Shown here: piece after piece, positions 55,997-64,000 of the stretch
How the letters are laid out: every line of letters begins with the position of its first letter
How positions within the stretch are numbered: the stretch's first letter is position 1
Source of the DNA: Eleusine coracana subsp. coracana
Lineage: Eukaryota; Streptophyta; Magnoliopsida; Poales; Poaceae
Direction: 5' to 3'
Assembly: GCA_032690845.1 (NCBI GenBank)
Contig: CM064429.1
Location: forward strand, 20,727,013-20,791,012
Length of the DNA: 64,000 bases
Notes under the pieces: model-generated
The model's database searches: none
What the model was told of the DNA's origin: nothing
The model's input: the letters and a program-made list of their open reading frames with translations, nothing else
Program-made: the position numbers and the translations under genes

Positions 55997-56609
55997 TCAG
56001 CTGATGACTTATATTGACATGGAACTCCTTATACATCATTAGTCATAGTGCCATTTGGCATATCTGAAGTTTAGACTGTACAATTTGACACAAATGATCA
56101 TAGCTGTTTGCAGATACTTGTAAGCATGTTTTTCCTCTTGGTCCTTGGTTTGCTCTTCTTTTTCTTGATGTAGCAGAGCCAAGAGCAGCACGGGAATTGA
56201 AACAAGAACTTCATTTTATTAGAAGTCACTACTAGTCTGCTGAAGTTTTTTGCCGACGGAGTTTGCATGCTACTCTTAAAGACCTGTTTAGCATAGCTTT
56301 GAGCAACTCTGCTCCAAAACTTCAAGGTGGAGCCGCTCTACCTGGAGTTGGAATTGTTTTTTAGGGTGTTTGAGTAGAAGTTTGTGTCCAGCTCTAGAAA
56401 AATTGGTATGGAGGGTGAAAATACTTTGTTGCCCTACGAATGTATTGTTGAGAATAATTTAACTATTCTTTACTTATAATATTCAAAGAAAATTAAAAAA
56501 ATACACTTGTGCAAGATAACTCAATTTCTTAAGAAAAATAAATACGATAATTTAAAATAAGTATGTTGGCCGGATACACGCAACAGATAGAGATATAGTC
56601 ATAGTATCA
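55997..56609 (+). other. 3' untranslated and downstream region of the host gene
   Basis: T-rich sequence after the stop. A MITE-like stretch (CTCTGCTCCAAAACTTCAAGG...GGAGTTGG) lies at about 56308-56390. No clear polyadenylation signal could be fixed. No second gene seen. Confidence 0.5.
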
Positions 56610-56698
56610 CAAAAAAGTGTCCATGGTGTGAAAACTTGATTCGGAAGTTGACTCTTCAGAGGTACTTGTTCCCACAACATACTTGTTATACATATCGG
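56610..56698 (-). pseudogene. PIF/Harbinger-like transposase C-terminal end (part 2)
   Basis: The minus strand from 56698 reads DMYNKYVVGTSTSEESTSES and on to a stop near 56610. It continues the fragment at 61401-61535 from which it was separated by insertion of element G. A one-base shift separates the two halves. Confidence 0.55.
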
Positions 56699-57054
56699 TG
56701 ATGAGGACATCAACGACATACGAATAGTGTCCTACTCGGTTACGTCGTGACCCGCTCGTCTCGCCCTGTGTTTGTTTCTGCTCGGTTTCGTTTGTTCCTA
56801 CTCTTTTTATTACCGTTCTACCCCTACCTCAAAAAAAAGCGCTTGTGCTTAATTGCTTATTTGAGGTCTCATTGTTTATATTTTCAGCAAAAAGTATAAA
56901 AAAAAGAAAAAAAAGAAAAAAAAGAGAAAAAAAGAGAAAAAAAGAGAAAAAAAAAGAAAAAAAAAGAGCGGCTGAGCAACACAGGTGACGCGTTCTTGCT
57001 GCACTTTGTTTTGATCCTTCTTCCTTCCTCTTGCACTTGTACCGGCAGCAATCT
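56699..57054 (+). repeat. LTR13 remnant and leader of element G
   Basis: LTR sequence stops after CATACGAATAG (56727) and continues with leader sequence TGTCCTACTCGG, a deletion of about 611 bp of LTR plus the primer site and early leader. The A-rich purine tract is at 56896-56965. The leader joins gag at about 57053 over a two-base match. Confidence 0.9.
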
Positions 57055-60000
57055 GAACGTGAAGTGCAGGATCGACAATCTTCGTCAAGACCTAACATTT
57101 TTGTAGGGTCCAAGACGCCTTCAGCTCCACGGTCGACACCTCGTTCCACGTCGCGCGACCACTCCTCGACCACGTCCAAGTCGAGTGCTCCATCCACGGC
57201 CAAATCTGCCTCGATCGTGCCGTCCTCCTCGTCGTCTGGACGAGCTCGTGATATTCAGTGTCACCGTTGCCGAGGATTTGGTCATGTGATACGCGATTGT
57301 CCAAATAAACGAACTATGTTGATTCGTGACGACGGTGGGTATTCTTCTGCTAGTGATTCTGAGGATATTCAGCAGACTACGCTTGCCACTAATCATGCAG
57401 ATAATACGGAGCTTCATGTCGACTCTAGTGCCGCCGACAGGTATGCCACTCTTGTTGTGCAGCGTGTTCTTAGTACACAGGTCGTTCAGGATGAAAAGCA
57501 TCAGCGCCACAACATTTTTCATATCAAAGGCGTTGTGCAAGAACGAGCGGTCCGTATAATCATCGATGGTGGCAGTTGCAACAATTTGGCTAGTACGACC
57601 TTGGTGGAGCAGTTGTCATTGCCAACAAGGAAGCATCCACATCCTTATCACGTTCAATGGCTTAATGATGGCGGCAAAATAAAGGTAACGCGCTCGGTAC
57701 GTGTTCCTTTCTCTCTTGGCGCCTATTCTGATTTTGTAGATTGTGATGTTGTTCCAATGGAAGCATGCTCTTTGTTGCTTGGCCGTCCTTGGTAATATGA
57801 TGTTGATAGTGTTCATCATGGTCGCTCCAATTATTATTACTTCATGTTTAAGGGTCAGAAAATTGTTATTCATCCTATGACACCTGAACAAGTTCTTAAA
57901 GATGATATTGCTCGAGCGACAAAAGCTGCAAAATTGGTTACATCGCCTCCTGTTGCACCTGTTCAATATGAGATCAAATTGAATAACCCTATCTTGCTTG
58001 CTACACGTGCTGATTTTGATGAATTACATGATGCTAATCTGCTTTGCTATGCGCTAGTTTGCTCTCGTATGCTTGTTTCACTAGATGAGGCGCCTATGTT
58101 GCATATTCCTCCTGCTGTTGCTAACCTTTTGCAGGACTATAAAGATGTTTTTTCCGCTGAATTGCCGCTGGGTCTTCCTCCTATTCGTGGTATAGAACAT
58201 CAGATTGATTTAATTCCAGGCGCACAGCTTCCTAATCGCGCCCCGTACCGCACAAATCCTGAAGAGACGAAAGAAATTCAGCGTCAAGTGCAGGCATTGC
58301 TTGATAAAGGTTACATTCGTGAGTCTCTCAGCCCTTGTTCGGTTCCTGTTTTGCTTGTTCCTAAGAAAGATGGTTCTTGGCGTATGTGTGTAGATTGTCG
58401 TGCAATTAACAATATTACAATTCGTTATCGATATCGTATACCACGCCTTGATGATATGCTTGATGAACTTAGTGGTGCCACAATTTTCTCTAAGGTTGAT
58501 TTACGTAGTGGTTACCATCAAATAAGAATGAAATTAGGAGATGAATGGAAAACGGCTTTTAAAACTAAATTTGGCTTATATGAATGGTTGGTTATGCCGT
58601 TTGGATTGTCTAATGCTCCTAGCACTTTTATGCGCTTAATGAATGAAGTTCTTCGGTCTTTCATTGGAATATTTGTTGTTGTCTATTTTGATGATATCCT
58701 TATATACAGCAAATCCATGAATGAGCATTTAGATCATTTGCGTGCTGTTTTTGATGCTTTGCGTGCTGCTCACTTGTTTGGGAACATAGAAAAATGCACT
58801 TTTTGCACGCAACGTGTTTCGTTTCTTGGATATGTTGTTACTCCACAGGGCATTGAGGTCGATAGCAGCAAGGTGGACGCCATTCAGAGTTGGCCCCAAC
58901 CGACGACGGTCACACAGGTTCGCAGTTTTCTTGGTCTTGCAGGCTTCTATCGTTGTTTTGTGCGGGATTTCAGTTCTATTGCTGCACCATTACATGAGCT
59001 GACCAAGAAGGGTGCGCCATTTGAGTGGGGCGCACCACAAGACGACGCATTCAACACTTTAAAGGAACGGTTAACTCATGCTCCTCTCTTACAATTGCCT
59101 AATTTTGATAAAGTGTTTGAATTGGAATGTGATGCTAGTGGAATTGGTTTGGGTGCTGTTTTGTTGCAAGATCATAAACCCATTGCTTATTTTAGTGAGA
59201 AGTTAAGTGGTGCTGCTCTTAAATATTCCACTTATGATAAAGAACTTTATGCTTTAGTAAGAACTTTGCGAACATGGCAGCATTATTTATGGCCTCGTGA
59301 ATTTATTATTTATTATGATCATGAGGCTTTGAAACATATTAGAACCCAAACTAATCTGAATCGTCGTCATGCTAAATGGGTTGAATTTATTGAATCTTTT
59401 TCATACATCGTTTAACATAAAAACGGGAAGGAAAATGTGATTGCCGATGCTTTGTCTTGTCGTTATATGATGCTGTCCCAATTAGACTTTAAAATCTTTG
59501 GTTTGCAAGCTTTGAAAGATCAATATGTGAATGATGCTGATTTTCATGATATTATGATGCATTGTAAGGATGGCAAACCTTGGGGCAAATTTCATATGCA
59601 GGATGGGTTCCTGTTTCGTGCTAACAAGCTGTGTATTCCAGCTAGCTCGGTTCGTCTTTTGTTGTTACAGGAGGCGCATGGAGGTGGTCTTATGGGTCAC
59701 TTCGGAGTTTTCAAGACACATGAGGTGTTGGCCGACCATTTCTTTTGGCCACGGATGCGCCGTGATGTTGAGCGCCTTGTTGCACGCTGTACTACATGTC
59801 AAAAAGCTAAATCTCGTTTGGGTAATCATGGTTTATATATGCCCTTGCCTGTTCCCTCTTCTCCTTGGCATGATATTTCAATGGATTTTGTTTTGGGATT
59901 GCCTCGCACTAAGAAGGGGAGGGACAGTATTTTTGTGGTTGTTGATTGTTTCTCTAAAATGGCTCACTTTATACCTTGTCATAAAACTGATGATGCCTCA

Positions 60001-60918
60001 AATATTGCTGAATTGTTCTTTAGAGAGATTGTTAGATTGCATGGAATTCCTAAAACAATTGTCTCTGATCGTGATGCTAAGTTTCTTAGTCATTTTTGGC
60101 GTTCTCTTTGGAATAAATTAGGAACTAAGCTGCTGTTTAGTACTACTTGTCATCCTCAAACTGATGGGCAAACTGAGGTAGTAAATAGAACTTTATCTGC
60201 TATGCTTAGAGCTGTTTTAGATAAAAATTTGAGATGCTGGGAAGATTGTTTACCTCATGTTGAATTTGCTTATAATCGTGCTACACATTCTGCCACTAAG
60301 ATATGTCCTTTTGAGGTTGTTTATGGCTATGTTCCTAAGGCGTCTATTGATTTGTTTGCTATTGATGCTGAAGATGAACCACATCTTGATGCTCTTGCTC
60401 ATATTGATCACATGAAACAATTGCATGAAAAAACACAACACAACATTGCTATTGCTAATAAAAAGTATCAAGTTGCTGGTAGTAAAGGTAGAAAACATAT
60501 TTCTTTTGAACCTGGTGATTTGGTTTGGTTGCACTTGCGTAAAGATAGATTTCCTACTTTGCGTCGTTCTAAACTGATGCCTCGTGCTGCTGGTCCTTTT
60601 AAAGTGCTAACCAAGATTAACGATAATGCTTATGTTCTTGACTTGCCCATGGAGTTTGGTGTTTTCACTAGTTTTAATGTTGTAGATTTGAAACCATACT
60701 TGGGTGAGGATGATGAGTTGCCGTCGAGGACGACTTCACTTCAAGAAGGGGAGGATGATGAGGACATCAACGACATACGAATAATGACGACGGAAGATGG
60801 CGCGCCAAACCAAGCTGTCACACCTCCACCTCTCGTCGTCGCGCCTCCTCGAGTTACGGATCCATCTTCTAACGAGACGACGACGTACAAGGGCCCAATC
60901 ACTAGAGCTCGAGCCTAG
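57055..60918 (+). pseudogene. CRM-like gag-pol polyprotein, element G
   Basis: One frame with stops at 57793-57795 (CAA in sisters), 59413-59415 and 60916-60918. It starts inside gag, then zinc knuckle 57259-57300, protease Asp 57565-57567 in DGGS, RT with intact YFDD (Asp codons 58690-58695), RNase H, integrase HHCC and acidic codons 59884-59886, 60067-60069 and 60175-60177. All catalytic residues I can place are present, but three stops and the missing gag start make it inactive. The frame crosses the purine tract and ends 163 nt inside LTR14, earlier than in copies A and C because CAG became TAG. Confidence 0.92.
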
Positions 60919-61395
60919 GAATTGAAGACGGTTTTGATGCTAAGGAACGACGGCCCAGGATGATGTCGCCCGAAGGCCCACGTGGCCCAAGTCGCACGAC
61001 TCCCTCTCCACCGCGCGCCTCTCCACTTCAGCCGGCCCTAGATGCCTCGTCCTCCCCCTATATAGTCAAGGGCTGCGCCCCTTGTAATCTTCGAGTTTTG
61101 TTTTAAGTTTAGCTTAGCTATACATCCGTCTCTCGACGTGAATTCAGAACTCCACCTTCGTGCAATACATCAGATTGCTTGCCTCTAATTCTTGCTCGTT
61201 CTTCGATTGCGCGTAAGAATTGATCCTCGTGATCAGGTTGATCTTGTTTACCGCAAGGTTAATATCCTCCGGAAGTTGGTTCAGCGATTGCATTGGCGCT
61301 TCGGCTTGCTCGTCGTAGTCAGATCGTGAGGGTCAACATCCACCAAATCGAAGTTATCTCCACTCGCCGAAAGATCAGGCACTCTATACCTATCA
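60756..61395 (+). repeat. LTR14, 3' LTR of element G (640 bp)
   Basis: Full length, TGATGAGGACATC to ACCTATCA, followed by the ATCGG duplication. The TATA box is at about 61058-61065. Confidence 0.95.
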
Positions 61396-61400
61396 ATCGG

Positions 61401-61535
61401 TATTATAGCCACAAATGTTGGATCTCTATCATAGTTAGCAAAATCCACATCGTCACTAGAATGCTCATGAATGTAATTGTGGATGACCATTATGTCCACT
61501 TGGAGTTTGAAGTGAACACCTACCAAACAAGATCT
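61401..61535 (-). pseudogene. PIF/Harbinger-like transposase C-terminal end (part 1)
   Basis: The minus-strand frame (61526 down) reads QVDIMVIHNYIHEHSSDDVD and NYDRDPTFVA, resembling the end of the DDE nuclease domain of plant PIF/Harbinger transposases (..IHNYI.. block). No further transposase sequence is recognisable upstream, so only the C-terminal end survives. Family call is from memory of the motif. Confidence 0.55.
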
Positions 61536-61606
61536 AAATATGTTACATGGATTCCCTGCTTATTAATGATGGACCTATAATTTATTGCCCAAGTGCCTTC
61601 TGCATG

Positions 61607-62166
61607 TATACCTACCCACCTGGGCCGGGCTAAATAGGCTGGCACGAGGCACGTCCCATTTAGAGCGGCCTAGACATGGCATGGCCCAGAATAAATGGGT
61701 TGTGCCGGCACGAAGCATAGGACGGGCCGTGCTTCGGCCTAGCCCTAGCACGATGGGATGGTCCGAGCACAGCTTGTTTAGTGTGACCCGTCTAGCCCGT
61801 AACATTGCCTGTTTAGCCCGCAAAGCACGGCCCGGCCTGGCACGATCCGTCAAATAAAATGATTAATATTTCAATATTTATATTGAAAATCATATTTTTT
61901 TTAGTTCAAATTTATTTATAATATATATATATTTATTTATATATATAATTAAATTTAGAATAATAAATAAAACATATAAAATTTAATCGGACTCCGGATC
62001 GGTGCGGTCAGAAAGCCTATCGGGCCAATGGGCCCGGCATGGCTCGTGTAAGACGAGTTGTGCCTGGGCCTAGCCACAGGCTTGTCGTGCCGGCTCGGCA
62101 CAACCCGTTAACTAGATGGGCCGTGCCGGCCCGGTAATAAATGGCCTGGCCCGTTGGCCAGGTATA
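61607..62166. mobile_element. hAT-like MITE (560 bp)
   Basis: Exact 8-bp direct repeats TCTGCATG flank it (61599-61606 and 62167-62174). Ends are TATACCT and AGGTATA. Subterminal GGCCCGGC and GGCACGA motifs resemble those of the hAT element at 53246. The middle (about 61860-61985) is AT-rich. No coding sequence. Confidence 0.9.
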
Positions 62167-62174
62167 TCTGCATG

Positions 62175-63738
62175 AAGCTTTTCACCTCTCGTATATACTT
62201 TGTTTGATTTGATTGGTGACCTTTGTGCACCCAATTGGTGTTGGTGAGCAAAATGAGAATTGTGGCAAGACACATTGAATATTGATGCAATTGTGCTATT
62301 GTATTAACATACGTAAATCCATAAACCTGATTTCGATACCAGGACATCCCTTTTATTCTTGAAGTTCGTTTCTAAGTCTGGATAGCGTTCCCTCGTTCCA
62401 AATGGAAAGCATATTCTTTAGCTCTGATGTGTTACGTAATCTTTGTAGCCTTTTAGTCTTTTGGATTGGAGAAGAAGTGTGAATTATGACAATTTTAAAC
62501 AAAATCTATCTCAGTAGAGATTTTGAGTGTTCACATAACTCAATATTCGAATTATTGTTTCTTTAGATCTTTATACCCTCTAGTTTTATTATTTGCACTG
62601 TCAAATAGTCCTTCCATGTGTAGCCGTGACTTATGTGCATAAATTAGCAAAGTTGATACCAAATTTCTTGTCTGAAAAGCCAGCAATGTTTGAAAACTAA
62701 AATCCTGTGGAATTGTATTCACATGTCCCACCAATGCATATAGACAACAACCATCTCATGCTCTTCAGCACTCCAGATCTACCATTTCAAGGTAAAAGTC
62801 GCAGTGGACATAACAGACAGCACACTCTCCAAAGATTCATTACAGGCTTCTTCGATAATGTAGTCCCTCCAGTTTTTTATACGTGACGCTAAAAATCGCA
62901 TGGAAAAAAAAAACTCAGTTACGTGGCCATCTTGTTTTGCTGCAGTAAAAATACTTCTAATCATGCTTATGGTGCTCCTCTCCGGATGTCATATCCTCTC
63001 CAGTTCTGCAATAATCATCTATTGCTATCCTTCAGACTTCACCACCGTTGTGTTTCACATCTGCTGATTTGCATGAATGCATGGGTTTTCGCATACAACA
63101 GCCGAAACAATACAGCATCATTCAGAGATCATACATGACAAAACTCAAATCAAAATTCATAGAATTTACCTCATGTGGACACCTGCTACATGCTGCAGTG
63201 TAGAATCATTGAAGGTGACTATCCTCTATTATCTCCACATGCTTGCAAGTGAATCTTGTGCTCCTTTCCATATAAGTCAGGATCATCCACATACCCAGGT
63301 AACTACTCACTGTGCAGGATTGAAAGCGCATCTATGATCCTAGTGGGCTTTAGTGTATTGTATGACGACATGATTAAACAAACTAATCCTATTTTTGAGT
63401 ATATGAGCAAATTTTACATGAAAGTATATAGTTAGCATTAATACACAGGATCATCTTCGGTATGCATAATTATATAAAGAAAATGGGCCTATGTGATGAA
63501 ATGAAGAAGTGTCAAATAAATGGATCCATATAAGCAATATTATAACAAACTAAGTATGAAATGAATATGGGATATGAAAAACCATTGATATGAGAAGATC
63601 TCAACGAATTGGTGTAGTCATCATAGTCAAGAAAAAGAAGTGGTCAAGTCCTATTCTTCTGTGGTATTAATCTTGGAAGCAACTTGATCATATCAATATT
63701 TTAAAGAAGAATTTAAAATGAAAGCATAATCATGATAC
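62175..63738. other. Unassigned DNA
   Basis: About 1.6 kb of moderate AT content with only short open frames and no recognisable domain. A stretch at about 62861-62895 (GTAGTCCCTCCAGTTTTTTATACG) resembles one degraded Stowaway end. Nothing else supportable. Confidence 0.5.
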
Positions 63739-63871
63739 AAAGTTATGTATGGCTCAAGATAACAAGATGGTGAAGAATTGGCATGACTTGACCGCGATAG
63801 ACCATGGAAAAAGTTATGTATGGCTCAAGATAGCAAGATTGACATGACTTGACCATGATAGACCATGGAAG
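63739..63871 (+). repeat. Two-copy tandem repeat (about 71 bp)
   Basis: AAGTTATGTATGGCTCAAGATA...GACTTGACC...GATAGACCATGGA occurs at 63739-63809 and again at 63810-63871, the second copy about 10 bp shorter internally. It may belong to a copia LTR that continues beyond the window; no terminus is seen. Confidence 0.85.
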
Positions 63872-64000
63872 AGAGAAGGGTAAGATAGAGTCTTGGCACC
63901 GAGGGACCCAAGCTATGATGAAGGGAAGGTGGAGCTCAATCGCAATGGACCGGTCAAGCTATAAGTGGTATTACATTTCCAAGTATTAATTATTATTGGA
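63872..64000. other. Unassigned window end
   Basis: No feature recognised. Confidence 0.4.

Larger units (their letters stand above)
56694..61400 (+). mobile_element. Element G: CRM-like copy with exact target duplication
   Basis: The 5-bp direct repeats ATCGG at 56694-56698 and 61396-61400 flank it. The 5' LTR is reduced to 29 bp (56699-56727), the leader (56728-57054) has lost its primer site, gag has lost its first half, and pol and the 3' LTR are complete in length. Preserved flanks prove the LTR termini and show a single insertion followed, or accompanied, by internal deletions. Confidence 0.95.

Overview
This 64-kb window is plant nuclear DNA, most likely from a grass and probably a panicoid. 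The evidence is nested LTR retrotransposons of plant lineages, a Stowaway element with CTCCCTCCG ends, GACCGGACNGTCCGGTC repeats in a copia LTR, and one host gene with plant-type GT-AG introns. No bacterial-type genes, rRNA, tRNA or CRISPR were seen.

The dominant component is one Ty3/gypsy chromovirus family. It has a 640-bp LTR (TGATGAGGACATC...CTCTACACCTATCA), a primer-binding site matching initiator tRNA-Met, and a single gag-pol frame that runs through the polypurine tract into the 3' LTR. These traits and the pol motifs fit the CRM (centromeric retrotransposon) clade. I count 13 LTR copies or pieces of it.

Layout. 1-4416: the 3' part of a decayed copy (A). 4417-5405: older DNA with a short direct repeat and a MITE. 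5406-16552: an LTR-int-LTR-int-LTR-int-LTR array of three nearly identical 3.5-kb units in which reverse transcriptase, RNase H and most of integrase are deleted in frame, leaving gag and protease. 16553-17376: a Tat-type gypsy fragment. 17377-18558: fragments of a minus-strand SIRE/Maximus copia. 18559-28968: a nearly whole minus-strand SIRE-type copia (H). 28969-30486: more SIRE LTR material ending just after a TATA box, where CRM LTRs are inserted. 30968-37333: the best-preserved CRM copy (C), with one stop in pol. 37334-38271: an inverted gag piece and another LTR. 38272-42201: a minus-strand Tat/gypsy-type ORF with an intron. 42202-46232: a minus-strand relative of the CRM family (F). 46233-47849: two LTRs head to head, a 760-bp-arm palindrome. 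47850-49608: protease/RT/RNase H fragment. 50.4-56.6 kb: a host gene of three coding exons encoding a 109-residue two-helix membrane protein; its 3.9-kb first intron holds a Stowaway and a hAT element. 56694-61400: CRM copy G with an exact 5-bp target duplication (ATCGG), inserted in a PIF/Harbinger-like transposase remnant. 61607-62166: a hAT-like MITE with an exact 8-bp duplication. The remainder to 64000 is mostly unassigned.

Except for the host gene, every coding region is broken by stops or frameshifts. Where sister copies show the ancestral codon, most stops are C-to-T or G-to-A changes, as expected for methylated and silenced DNA. The most unusual features are the tandem gag-only array with a chimeric last LTR, two LTR-end-to-inverted-internal junctions that look like autointegration scars, and the long LTR palindrome that could make a hairpin RNA.
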